A DNA stretch of 42,421 nucleotides from an uncultured Eubacterium sp. (GCA_905193765.1 CAJJPZ010000004.1:1-42421), one strand, 5' to 3'; positions 32,255 to 41,103 are shown, counted from the first letter of the stretch. Numbers and translations: made by a program. The notes: a model not told the origin generated them from the letters alone.

Positions 32255-32559
32255 GTAGAGTTTTCGGGACTTTTCCCGGGAAAACCTACCCATGCTTCGA
32301 GCTCAGCCGAGTCCTGTCGTTGCCCGCGGTGTCAATGGTAGAGTTTTCGAAGTTTCTTTCAGAAAAATCTACTCTCCTGTCCGGAATCAGGTGCTTATCT
32401 CCGGCACTTTCCGGTTGAAGCTGACAAATCAGGTACCAGGAGTAGGTTTTTGGATTTTTTGCCTTAAAAATTCTACCCTCGGCATCACACCTGACCATTT
32501 CGCAAGCTCGTCTAACTGAATACAGTAGGTTTTCTGAAAAATTTCACCTGAAACTATAC
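32255..32559. repeat. Tetrad array D: four GTAG-N27-CTAC units
   Basis: Units start at 32255, 32338, 32442 and 32525 (spacings 83, 104, 83 bp), each 35 bp. Unit 1 is almost a perfect hairpin (GTTTTC…GGGAAAAC with an inner GGGA/TCCC). Unit 4 ends ATAC in place of CTAC. It lies between the hydE start and the tail module that abuts the terminator of the LRR gene. Confidence 0.92.
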
Positions 32560-32561
32560 TG

Positions 32562-32824
32562 TCATGCCATTGCACTCCCTGCAGCTGCCGCAACGCTCCT
32601 CCGTCGCTCCGACTTGCTGCACATGAGACTTCAGTTGCGGCTTACCACCACTGCCGTCGCATTTTCCAGGTCGGCTGAAGCCGGGGAATATCGCCTGTTC
32701 TCCCGGAGAGCTTACAAGCGATTCGCCCAGAGAACAGGACAGCGTAGCCGCAGGCGTAGGAGTGAGCGCAAGCGAACGTTGCATGGAACCTTCCACCGAA
32801 TCATAGATTCGGGGATAGGTCTCC
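32562..32824. repeat. Hairpin-rich tail module of array D
   Basis: Shares GGCTGAAGCCGGGGAA, GACAGCGTAGCCGCAGGCG and a GGAACCTTCC…GGATAGGTCTCC block (32784–32824) with the tail of array A. The stem in that block is CCGAATC/GATTCGG, different from CGAGTTGC/GCAACTCG in array A, yet both pair. The module ends at the T-tract of the terminator at 32829. Confidence 0.8.
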
Positions 32825-32858
32825 AAAAAAACTCTGCCGGCAATAACCGGCAGAGTTT
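32823..32858 (-). terminator. Intrinsic terminator downstream of the LRR protein gene
   Basis: AAACTCTGCCGG (32829–32840) and CCGGCAGAGTTT (32847–32858) form a perfect 12-bp stem. On the minus strand a run of T follows. It lies about 260 bp after the LRR stop codon; that gap shows no gene. Confidence 0.88.
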
Positions 32859-33115
32859 AAGACTTCTCTTTATGCTTGTCAGCTATCGTTTCTCCGGCTG
32901 GTATTTTGCTGTTTTACCTGCTGTTCATGATATCTGACGTTTCTCTGTTATCTGGTTACCGCCTTTCCCCTCGGTCATACCCTCGGGGTCAGTACGAAAA
33001 TTTTTATTCTTTATTCTTATGTTTATATTTTAACATATGATCTCTGTCCGGTAAATCCTTAATCGATACAGGACAGAACTTTTTTGGCAATATCCGCTCT
33101 GATCGGACCGGATCA

Positions 33116-35659
33116 TCATTTCGTCCTTACCGCCTTCTTGCTGCTCCATTTCGAATAGTACTTCTTGCCGTCTTTCTTCATGTATGTTCTGATCTGAACA
33201 TAGTATTTCTTATTTGACTTGATATTCCATACTCTCTTGAAAGTGCCGCTTTTGTGGATACTGTAGTATTTTGCACCGCTCATGTTCGACTTTGTGGAAT
33301 ATCTTACTTCATATCTTGTCATCTTCTTCTGGGCAGCCGTACTTGCTTTCGTCCACCTCACGACAAAGGCCTTCTTCTCACCCTTGACCCTGTAGCCTTT
33401 GACCACATATGCGGCGTATCCCGGAAGGGTCTTCACGTTTTTCTTCGTCTTGCAGACTGTGCAGTAATCATACTCTGTGCCGTTGTACAGATAGCCGCCT
33501 TTTTTCTTGTAGTGCTTCCATTTATGACTCAGCGCCGGTATGGTCTCTATCGTGTTCTCGTCAACAGTATTGCAGAAAGCACAGTGGATCGATCGGCTTC
33601 CTGCCCCTGTGCAGCTTGTTTCCTTATCGATAGTCGGCTCACTGTTCCAGCTGTGTTTGATACACGCCCACTTTATACCGTTGCTTCTGGCATGGTCCGC
33701 CGCATATGAGTCCGGTTCACACCGCACAGTCAGTTCCGGACAGTCAGTGAAAGTGCTCTCAGCTATGCTGGTAACGCTGGTCGGGACAATTATCTCTTTC
33801 AGCCCCGTACATCTTTCAAACGCAGCGCTGCCTATGCTGGTGATGCCATTCGGGATCGTTACGGCAGTCAGGCTTGTACAGTTGTAAAAAACACAGCTGT
33901 CTATATTGGTAAGGCTGCCGGGAAGCGTTATTTTCTCCAATCCGGTGCATTTGTAAAAAGCGTTGCGACCTATGCCGGTGACACCATCCGGAATTTTGAT
34001 CTCACCAAGGCTTTTGCAGCCATTAAAAGCATATTCTCCTATGTTCGTTACGCTGTCAGGGATCACGATCTCACGCAATCCTTCGCATTCAGAAAAAGTA
34101 TAGTCGCCTACTTTTGTTATACTTTCAGGAATCTCTATGGACTTTAATCTCTTGCATCCGCAGAATGCTCTGTTCCCTATACTTATAACACCGTCAGGGA
34201 TGACCATCTCACTCAGACCGTCGCACTCACCGAAAGCATGGTTTCCTATACTTAAAACACTGTCGGGGATAGGGATCTCACTGAGGCTGCGGCAGCCACG
34301 GAATGTACCGTTTTCTATTCTCGTGAAACTATCCGGGATCGTTACTTTTTTCGCACCTGAACAACCGTCAAAAACATTCTCGCCCATCTTCGCGACACTG
34401 TCAGGGATCACGATCTCGCTCAGGCCTTTACAGTAGCAAAAAGCAAACCTGCCTATCTGAGTAACGTTATCAGGTATCTTCAGCTCACTGACGCTACTGC
34501 AGCCATAGAACGCTGATGATTCTATTTGGGTCACACTCTCAGGGATCGTCAGTTCTGTGAGACTCCAGCATCCTCTAAAGCATCTGCTTTGTATTATTCT
34601 GGTATCTTCAGGGATCTTCATCGCCTTCAGACTCCAGCACTCACTGAAAGAGCCCTCTGATATCGCCGTGATTTTTTCATAGTTAGTTATCTCCACCAGA
34701 TTCTTGCAGTTATAAAATGCATAGTCTCCTATACTTGCACCGCTGTCCGGCAGCATCACTTTGTACAGATTCCCACAGTCTTCAAATGCATATCCACCTA
34801 TACCCATGTCGTCCCCAAGCAGCGTTGCAGTCCTCAGATTCATGCAGCCATTGAATGCATAACGGCCGACGAATGTAACATTTTTCGGTATCGTTATATC
34901 TTTCAGCCCTGTGCAGTCCCTGAAAGCAGCCGTTTTTATATCCGTGACACTGTCGGGGAGCGTCACCTCACTCAGCCCTGCGCAGCCGTTAAAAGCACTT
35001 TCGCCGATACTCACAAGTCCCTTATCTGGGATCGTTACGGAGCTCAGACCCGTGCATTTGTAAAAGGCCATCTTACCTATGCTTGTTAAACTCTTCGGGA
35101 ACGCTATCTCTCTCAGATTGCTGCACTCATAAAAAGCCTCTTCTCCTATGCTCCTGACGCCTTCTCTGATCGTTATGGATCTCAGCCCGAAACACATGTT
35201 AAAAGCCTGGTATCCTATACTCGTAATACTCTCCGGAAGAGTCACGTCCTTCAGACTGCTGCTACATAAAAAAGCACCTGATCCTATGCTGGTGATCCCG
35301 TCTTTTACAATGACACTCTTCACTTCGTTTTTGTATCTGCGCCATGCGCTTTTCTCATTTATCGTCCCTGTGCCTTCGATGACAAGCGTACCGTTTTCGT
35401 ATATGGTCCATATGACTGTACCGTCGGTGCCGCTGTACTTTATCCCGGCGTCAGTATCAGAAGTATCTGACAGTGTATCAACCGTTTCCGGTCCTGCCGA
35501 TGCAGCACCTTCCGTTCCTCCCGCCGGTTCCGCTACAGCAGATGCCTCACTTACGGCTTCACTGCCACCGGTCTCGCCTGCGAATACCGGCGTGCTGTAT
35601 GCCATGGCGACCAGGATACACATGAACACCGCCATCGAGTTTTTAAATCTTTTCCTCAT
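33116..35659 (-). CDS. Secreted BspA-like leucine-rich-repeat (LRR_5) protein
   Basis: Extracellular protein of 847 residues. A signal peptide at the N-terminus (FKNSMAVFMCILVAMAYSTP, then VFAGE) is followed by an Ala/Ser/Glu-rich linker. The body is 23 consecutive 23-residue LRR_5 repeats of the type SVTSIGxxAFxxCxxLxxIxIPD, from about residue 115 to 640. Next comes a short Cys-containing module (CTGAGSRSIHCAFCNTVDE) and a fibronectin-III-like C-terminal domain (YEVRYSTKSNMSGAKYY). No LPXTG or cell-wall anchor is visible. BspA-type proteins bind host proteins or mediate coaggregation in oral and gut anaerobes. GGGAGGG lies 12 bases before the ATG at 35659. Confidence 0.92.
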   Translation of the reverse strand: MRKRFKNSMAVFMCILVAMAYSTPVFAGETGGSEAVSEASAVAEPAGGTEGAASAGPETVDTLSDTSDTDAGIKYSGTDGTVIWTIYENGTLVIEGTGTINEKSAWRRYKNEVKSVIVKDGITSIGSGAFLCSSSLKDVTLPESITSIGYQAFNMCFGLRSITIREGVRSIGEEAFYECSNLREIAFPKSLTSIGKMAFYKCTGLSSVTIPDKGLVSIGESAFNGCAGLSEVTLPDSVTDIKTAAFRDCTGLKDITIPKNVTFVGRYAFNGCMNLRTATLLGDDMGIGGYAFEDCGNLYKVMLPDSGASIGDYAFYNCKNLVEITNYEKITAISEGSFSECWSLKAMKIPEDTRIIQSRCFRGCWSLTELTIPESVTQIESSAFYGCSSVSELKIPDNVTQIGRFAFCYCKGLSEIVIPDSVAKMGENVFDGCSGAKKVTIPDSFTRIENGTFRGCRSLSEIPIPDSVLSIGNHAFGECDGLSEMVIPDGVISIGNRAFCGCKRLKSIEIPESITKVGDYTFSECEGLREIVIPDSVTNIGEYAFNGCKSLGEIKIPDGVTGIGRNAFYKCTGLEKITLPGSLTNIDSCVFYNCTSLTAVTIPNGITSIGSAAFERCTGLKEIIVPTSVTSIAESTFTDCPELTVRCEPDSYAADHARSNGIKWACIKHSWNSEPTIDKETSCTGAGSRSIHCAFCNTVDENTIETIPALSHKWKHYKKKGGYLYNGTEYDYCTVCKTKKNVKTLPGYAAYVVKGYRVKGEKKAFVVRWTKASTAAQKKMTRYEVRYSTKSNMSGAKYYSIHKSGTFKRVWNIKSNKKYYVQIRTYMKKDGKKYYSKWSSKKAVRTK

Positions 35660-35782
35660 TCTTAAATAATGCCCTCCCAACCATAGATATTCAAACGTTC
35701 GGTTTTATACAATAACTATTTTAAGGTATGTCCTCTGATAAGCCAAATACACTGACCCCATCGATCCTGCCTGTGACTTTAC

Positions 35783-35823
35783 AAAAAGTGCCAAGTCACA
35801 GTTTCATAACTGTGGCCTGACAC
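35783..35823 (-). terminator. Intrinsic terminator after prmC
   Basis: On the minus strand GTGTCAGG…CACAGTT pairs with AACTGTG…TTGGCAC around an ATGA loop, followed by TTTTTG. It lies 33 bp beyond the prmC stop. Confidence 0.75.
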
Positions 35824-35855
35824 CTTTCTGTTTGTCTTTATCCCTGATCTGAAAC

Positions 35856-36749
35856 TCACCCGTTACTTTTCAGCCTGCATTTCACCACGCGGTCGCGGCC
35901 GGGCAGGTCTTTGACCACCTCGGCGGGGGTGTATTTCTTTGAGTCCTTCAGCATTTTTCGCAGGTCTTCGCCCTGGTCGTGGCCGATCTCCATCATCAGC
36001 CAGCCTTCCGGGGTCAGATGGTCAGCGGCCTGCTCCACGATGGTCCTGTAAAAATCCAGGCCGTCTCTGCCGCCGTCGAGGGCTGACAGAGGCTCATGCT
36101 TTTTCACCTCTTCCTGGAGTATCGATATCATGTTGGTCCTGATGTACGGCGGGTTGGAAACGATCATGTCGAATCTTTTGCCGTTCAACGGCGCGAACAT
36201 GTCACCCTGCAGGAACTTTATTTTAGTGCGCAGGTTCTCTGCATTTTCCTCCGCTACCTTAAGAGCGGCTTCACTTATGTCCGTGGCTGTCACCTTTATA
36301 TTGGAATACATCTTCGTCAGTGAGATCCCCACGGCTCCGCTGCCGCAGCAGAGATCCAGCACTTCCCAGTCACCGCGGCCCTTCAGTTTATCCCAGAAAC
36401 CGGCCTTCTTCTGCGGATTCGCCTGGATGGTCCGGCCCGCCTCCAGTACCAGAGTCTCCGTATCCTGCCGCGGTATCAGCACGTCGGGACTGACTTTGAA
36501 CGTATGCCCCATGAATTCCTGCACGCCTGTGATGTGCTGCAAAGGTATACGCTGAGCTCTCCTCGCGATGAGCTCCATGTATTTTTCTTCTGTTTCAGGA
36601 TCCACTTCTTCGTTGGCTTTCAGGAACAGATGGACCCGATCTATTCCCGTCAGAAAGCAGTAAAGCTCTTCTGCATCGATCTTCGCATCCATGCAGAAAG
36701 CCTTTGCCAGCCTGTATTCTCCTTCCTTTACAAGTATCCTGGTTTTCAT
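35856..36749 (-). CDS. prmC: Peptide chain release factor N5-glutamine methyltransferase PrmC
   Basis: SAM-dependent methyltransferase of 297 residues that methylates the GGQ glutamine of release factors. VLDLCCGSGAVGISLTK is the SAM-binding motif I, and NPPYIRTN is the catalytic NPPY motif. VLIPRQDTETLVLE is the conserved PRxDTE segment. The N-terminal helical domain is present, so the protein is full length. AAAGGA precedes the ATG. It follows rho and the DUF1385 gene on the same strand. prfA, its usual neighbour, is absent on the far side. Confidence 0.96.
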   Translation of the reverse strand: MKTRILVKEGEYRLAKAFCMDAKIDAEELYCFLTGIDRVHLFLKANEEVDPETEEKYMELIARRAQRIPLQHITGVQEFMGHTFKVSPDVLIPRQDTETLVLEAGRTIQANPQKKAGFWDKLKGRGDWEVLDLCCGSGAVGISLTKMYSNIKVTATDISEAALKVAEENAENLRTKIKFLQGDMFAPLNGKRFDMIVSNPPYIRTNMISILQEEVKKHEPLSALDGGRDGLDFYRTIVEQAADHLTPEGWLMMEIGHDQGEDLRKMLKDSKKYTPAEVVKDLPGRDRVVKCRLKSNG

Positions 36750-37157
36750 TTTCTATCCTTTCCAAGCTTATATCCGATCTGATCACTGCGGTCTGCGTCG
36801 GCCCGTCATAGAACCGCCGGATGTCACCGATCCGCGCTATGTCCCACGCGCCTTACAGAACACGCCAGACATCATGCGCCCAGTGCTGCCTCCCCCGGGC
36901 CTTCTGTGATTTCCAGGCTTTGCCGCCCGCTCAGGCTACCGTGAACAGCTGTCGCGAACATCCGCCATGAACATATGCTCCGCGCATCCGCCACGATCGC
37001 CTGTCACCGTCGGCCCCGGCTGTACCTCGCATTCCCCGGCGAAGTCGTCGGAAGCTTCCGCCCATCCGGGCCATGATCATCTCAAGACCCGTCGGCCCGT
37101 CATAGAACCACCGGCTCAAGCTGTCCACAGCCCGCCTCAGTATTCAGATCAGCAGTC
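36750..37157. other. Gene-free gap between DUF1385 and prmC genes
   Basis: No gene supported. A 24-bp sequence (GTCGGCCCGTCATAGAACC and five more bases) occurs at 36797–36820 and 37091–37114 with one mismatch. A minus-strand frame of 65 codons (37128–36931) contains LSRWFYDGPTGLEMIMARM but shows no known domain; it could be a decayed gene. Confidence 0.45.
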
Positions 37158-38279
37158 CTATATGAATCGCCGTTTGCAAAGCCATGACTTTGCATATCCT
37201 GCGGTATTGTCATTCTCAGTGTCATCAATGTCGCATCCGTCGTCGCCTGACGTTCCGTCACTCAGCGACCTGATATCTTCTATGGCCTCGTCTCCGTAGA
37301 TGATCCGCGACACTTCATCTCTGCTGAAAGTCCCGTTCACCGGCTCGCCCTCTGCCAGCACTGCCTTCACTGCAATTATCGCAACTTCCAGCTGGCTGTC
37401 GTCCGGCTCCTTCGTAGTCACCTTCTGCAGGTAAAGCCCCGGCAGGCTCAGCACCTTGACCACGATGTTGTCGCTGCGGCCCGCCCATTTGAGCAGCTCG
37501 TAGGAGATCCCCGCGATCACCGGCAGCAGCAGCAGTCTGGACACTACCCTGAACACCAGCCCCGGCCAGCCCAGCAGGAAATGCAGCGCGAACGCTATTA
37601 TGAACACGAACATCAGGAAGCTGGTGCCGCACCTCGGATGCAGCGTCGGGAACTGCCGGCAGTTCTCCGGTATCAGCTTCAGCCGGTTCTCGAAACAATG
37701 TATCGTCTTGTGCTCCGCACCGTGGTACTGGAACACGCGCTTTATCTCACTCATGAAAGATATACCCCACACATAGCCCACGAACAGCAGTATCCTGAAC
37801 ACGCCTTCTGTAAAGTTCAGCCAGAACACGCTTTGTGTAAAGTGTTTCATCAGGTTCACTACGCCTGTGGGCAGTATTATGAATATCCCCACGGAAAATA
37901 TTATGGCGAAGATCACGGAAGCGTAGACCATCATGTTCCACACAGCCTTGCTCCCGAATTTTTCCGTCAGCCATTTCTCGAATCTCGATTCTTCGTAATC
38001 CTCGTCGGTGCTGTCCTCCAGGGCCTCCGCCGATTTCATCAGTATCCTTGTACCGGTCACCAGCGAATCGACAAAGGCAAATACGCCTCTTATGATGGGG
38101 ATCTTCGTCCATTTTCCGGGCTTCTTCGTCATCTCTGTCTCGACTTTGACACTGCCGTCCGACATCCTCACCGCCAGAGCTGTCTTGTCCTCGCCCTTCA
38201 TCATGATGCCCTCCATGACCGCCTGACCGCCCATTTTAGTAGGGCAGGCATCCTTGAGGAAAATTTTGCTTAAATCCAT
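37158..38279 (-). CDS. DUF1385 (YqhQ-type) membrane protein
   Basis: Polytopic membrane protein of 373 residues of the DUF1385 family, of unknown function. MGGQAVMEGIMMKG at the N-terminus and YHGAEHKTIHCFE plus LHPRCGTSFL in the middle are the family signatures; the His and Cys residues there look like a metal site. Four or five membrane segments lie at about residues 110–265. The C-terminal 35 residues are acidic. The gene is 27 bp downstream of rho and probably co-transcribed. In many Firmicutes rpmE lies between them; it does not here. Confidence 0.92.
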   Translation of the reverse strand: MDLSKIFLKDACPTKMGGQAVMEGIMMKGEDKTALAVRMSDGSVKVETEMTKKPGKWTKIPIIRGVFAFVDSLVTGTRILMKSAEALEDSTDEDYEESRFEKWLTEKFGSKAVWNMMVYASVIFAIIFSVGIFIILPTGVVNLMKHFTQSVFWLNFTEGVFRILLFVGYVWGISFMSEIKRVFQYHGAEHKTIHCFENRLKLIPENCRQFPTLHPRCGTSFLMFVFIIAFALHFLLGWPGLVFRVVSRLLLLPVIAGISYELLKWAGRSDNIVVKVLSLPGLYLQKVTTKEPDDSQLEVAIIAVKAVLAEGEPVNGTFSRDEVSRIIYGDEAIEDIRSLSDGTSGDDGCDIDDTENDNTAGYAKSWLCKRRFI

Positions 38280-38306
38280 GTTTACCTTCTATTCGATCTA
38301 TAAATC

Positions 38307-40229
38307 TTACAGCTTTATTTTCTTTATGACTTCGATGAACGTCTTGTTGTCCCTGGTGTGTGCCAGATTGTCCAGTATGAGTTCCGTGACTTCCTGCGGG
38401 TCTCTGTTGCCCAGCGCGCGTCTCATGTACCAGATGGCTTCCAGTTCGTCCTGGTTCATCAGCAGATCTTCACGTCTCGTGCCTGATTTGTTCAGGTTGA
38501 TAGCCGGGAAGATACGCTTTTCCGAAAGTTTCCTGTCAAGGTGCAGCTCCATGTTTCCTGTGCCCTTGAACTCCTCGAAAATCAGGTCATCCATACGGCT
38601 GCCCGTCTCCACCAGTGCCGTCGCCAGTATCGTGATGCTGCCGCCCTCTTCGATTTTTCTTGCCGCTCCGAAGAACTTCTTAGGTTTGTGGAAAGCTCCC
38701 GGATCGAATCCGCCGGAAAGTGTCTTGCCTGACGGCGGTACCACCAGATTGTAGGCTCTTGCCAGTCTCGTGATACTGTCCAGCAGGACCACGACGTCCT
38801 TGCCGTGCTCCGCCAGTCTCTGAGCTCTTGCCAGCACCATCTCCGCCACCTTGACGTGGTGCTGCGGCAGCTCGTCGAAAGTGGAGTATATGACCTCGCC
38901 GCCTTTGAGGCTGCGCTGCATGTCCGTTACTTCCTCAGGTCTTTCGTCCACCAGCAGCACGATCATCTCAACATCCGGGTAATTGTGCTCGATGCTGTTG
39001 GCGATCTTCTTCAGGAGCACCGTCTTACCTGCCTTAGGCGGCGCAACGATCAGACCTCTCTGCCCTTTGCCTATCGGCGCCACCAGGTCGATGAGCCTCA
39101 GAGAAAGGTCGTGTCCGCGCTCCAGCCTGAATTTTTCATTCGGAAAGATCGGCGTGAGGCTCTCGAAGTCCGGCCGCTTCATGGCCACGCCCGGCTCGTC
39201 TCCGTTGATCGTCACAACGAAAAGCAGGGCTCCGAACTTGTCGCCCTCGTTGGCCGGCCTGCATATGCCCTTTACCTTGTCACCTGTCTTGAGGTTGAAC
39301 CTCCTGATCTGGGCAGGCGCCACGTATATGTCCTTCTCGCTGGTAAGGAAGTTGTGGAATCTCATGAACCCGAATCCGCCGTCCGCGAGTTCCAGGATCC
39401 CTTCCGCCTCGAATCTGTCAGCGCGGTCAGGCGCGATCTTGCCCCTCGGCCTCCTGCCGCCTCTGGTGTGACCTCTCTCCTGATCCTGCCCGCCGGCTGC
39501 TTCAGTGTTCTCGTCCGTATCCGGTGTGTCTTCGTTCTCCGGATACGCATCTCCTGTACTGTGTCTTGCGTTATACAAATTCTCAGCGCTGTGTCCGCTG
39601 TCTCTGTCCGATCCTGCGTCTTCTCCTGCCGGGGCAGCCGCTCTGCGCACCGGATGCCTTCCTGCGGTGACTTTTTTTCTGCCCGGTTTCCTTATGCTTC
39701 CGGCAGTTTCCGCTGTGTTCTCTTCTGAAGTCTCTGCTGCGGCTGTATCCACCTTGTCCTCTGCCGGCATCTCTGCCACGGACTGCGCTGTTCTGCCTGC
39801 AGCATCCGTTTCATCAGCCTTAGACTTTGCTGTCCGTTTCCTCCTGACAGGTCTTGTCTCAGCTCTGACGTTCTTCGTCTCCTGCGCTTCGCTGTCTGTA
39901 CCATCTGTATTATCTGCTGCCGGAGCTCCGCCGTGTCCTTCCTGAGACTTGTCTTCCGCTGGCGCAGGCGTTTCCGGAACTGCCGGTGCTGCAGTTGCTG
40001 CTGACTTCACCGCAGACGATCCCCCTGCTGCTTTTCTGCCTTTCTTCGGTGCAGCAGCTTCGGCCTTCGCTGCATCCTTTTTATCATCGGGCTCATCCTT
40101 CATGAGCGCTGCAACGAGCTCCGCCTTTTTCATTTTCTGATACCCCTTCAAACCAAAGGTCTTAGCTATCTCCTTAAGTTCCACGACTTTTTTCGACTTA
40201 AGGGTTTCCTCATCCATAGTTTTCCACAT
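38307..40229 (-). CDS. rho: Transcription termination factor Rho with a long disordered insertion
   Basis: Hexameric RNA helicase that ends transcription; 640 residues against about 420 in E. coli. The N-terminal SAP-like Rho_N helical domain occupies residues 10–45. Residues about 46–270 are an Ala/Glu/Lys/Asp-rich low-complexity stretch. The cold-shock RNA-binding domain starts at RFEAEGILELADGGFGFMRF. The ATPase core has APPKAGKT (about 396–403), LLVDERPEEVTDM, VLLDSITRLARAYN and the Q/R-loop region. Start at 40229 follows AAAGGA by ten bases. A promoter with an inverted repeat over its -10 lies 170 bp upstream. Long insertions at this place are known in Rho of several phyla and can alter RNA binding or condensate formation. 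Confidence 0.97.
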   Translation of the reverse strand: MWKTMDEETLKSKKVVELKEIAKTFGLKGYQKMKKAELVAALMKDEPDDKKDAAKAEAAAPKKGRKAAGGSSAVKSAATAAPAVPETPAPAEDKSQEGHGGAPAADNTDGTDSEAQETKNVRAETRPVRRKRTAKSKADETDAAGRTAQSVAEMPAEDKVDTAAAETSEENTAETAGSIRKPGRKKVTAGRHPVRRAAAPAGEDAGSDRDSGHSAENLYNARHSTGDAYPENEDTPDTDENTEAAGGQDQERGHTRGGRRPRGKIAPDRADRFEAEGILELADGGFGFMRFHNFLTSEKDIYVAPAQIRRFNLKTGDKVKGICRPANEGDKFGALLFVVTINGDEPGVAMKRPDFESLTPIFPNEKFRLERGHDLSLRLIDLVAPIGKGQRGLIVAPPKAGKTVLLKKIANSIEHNYPDVEMIVLLVDERPEEVTDMQRSLKGGEVIYSTFDELPQHHVKVAEMVLARAQRLAEHGKDVVVLLDSITRLARAYNLVVPPSGKTLSGGFDPGAFHKPKKFFGAARKIEEGGSITILATALVETGSRMDDLIFEEFKGTGNMELHLDRKLSEKRIFPAINLNKSGTRREDLLMNQDELEAIWYMRRALGNRDPQEVTELILDNLAHTRDNKTFIEVIKKIKL

Positions 40230-40373
40230 GAACCGTGAATCCTTTCTAAATTTACATATTAAAACTGATACAAATACCCACGAAAGAAACAAAGCCTGAC
40301 TTGCCGCCGCTTCGGCCGGCCGGCTCTGTCGATGTTTCCTACAAAAATAGAATAGAGTTTATTCCGACAGGAC

Positions 40374-40425
40374 TTCAGAGTATATTACATACCTATAATA
40401 TACTCTGAATCGTGACAATATACAA
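40374..40425 (-). promoter_or_regulatory. Promoter of rho with a 14-bp inverted repeat
   Basis: On the minus strand TTGTAT (40425–40420), 17 bp, TATATT (40402–40397). TTCAGAGTATATTA (40374–40387) and TAATATACTCTGAA (40396–40409) are exact complements around an 8-bp loop. The palindrome covers the -10 and start site, so it is either an operator or a hairpin at the very 5' end of the mRNA. Confidence 0.65.
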
Positions 40426-40663
40426 CCTGTCAGTGTGGATTTCTCAAAAACTTCATACATGCGGAGCGTTGTGCTGCCGTGCTGTTGGACCGATTCCCGC
40501 GGGCCGGTATATCCCTGCGGTTCAGCTGATCTCTGGGGGGGTGGGACATCCCCATGCGGTTTAGCTGATCTCCGGGAATCGTGATGTCCGAGGAGTCAGA
40601 GGATCGCGGTGGAGCAGTGGCTAGAGCGGCGGAGCTGGATGCAATGTGGTACCGCTTTGCAGA
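40426..40663. other. Gene-free stretch between the rho promoter and array E
   Basis: No gene seen. Two direct copies of CGGTTCAGCTGATCTCTGGG (second copy with two changes) lie 39 bp apart at 40518–40537 and 40557–40576. The right end (from about 40644) is homologous to the left flank of array A. Confidence 0.45.
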
Positions 40664-40875
40664 GTAGTAAAAATGACTATCTTTCAAAATAAATCTACCC
40701 TGCAGCCTGACATGGCTCTTCGGAACTGCCTCAGGCTACACGTATGGTAGAATAATCAGCTTCTTTTCTATGAAAACCTACCATCCGGCAGAGCCGTATA
40801 GGCAAACAGGCTGATGAAGCTCCGGAATCATGAGCAGATGGTAGATTTTTTTAAAGAACATATCAGAAACTCTAC
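40664..40875. repeat. Tetrad array E: three remaining GTAG-N27-CTAC units
   Basis: Units start at 40664, 40747 and 40841 (spacings 83 and 94 bp), each 35 bp. Sequence and spacing match array A over about 250 bp, including the GCAGCCTGA inverted repeat in the first spacer. The fourth unit, expected at 40924, is gone; the similarity to array A fades after AATGCCATCGC at about 40901. Confidence 0.92.
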
Positions 40876-40952
40876 CCTCAATGGCATGAGAATGCCATCG
40901 CGCACCGGGTGAGGACTTTCACAACAGACTGACGTCATGCCCGTCATAAATG

Positions 40953-40994
40953 AAAAAACTCCGGATCCATCATGCTGAATGATGCTCCGGAGTT
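40953..40994 (-). terminator. Intrinsic terminator of the TM2 protein gene
   Basis: AACTCCGGA (40957–40965) and TCCGGAGTT (40986–40994) pair, with an inner CATCAT/ATGATG helix. On the minus strand TTTTTT follows. The hairpin is 110 bp beyond the TM2 stop codon. Confidence 0.88.
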
Positions 40995-41103
40995 CTTATA
41001 TCCATTTATGATTTTTCCGTGCCTTGATTTTGCAGACAGGATGGTATGCCTGCCAATGGTCAGTCCCCCGCGAAAGGGATGCTCGCTGCGTCATATCAGG
41101 CCG

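Noticed and set aside
38805..39728. 307-codon frame antisense to rho
   Set aside because: No family resemblance; the rho frame is unmistakable.
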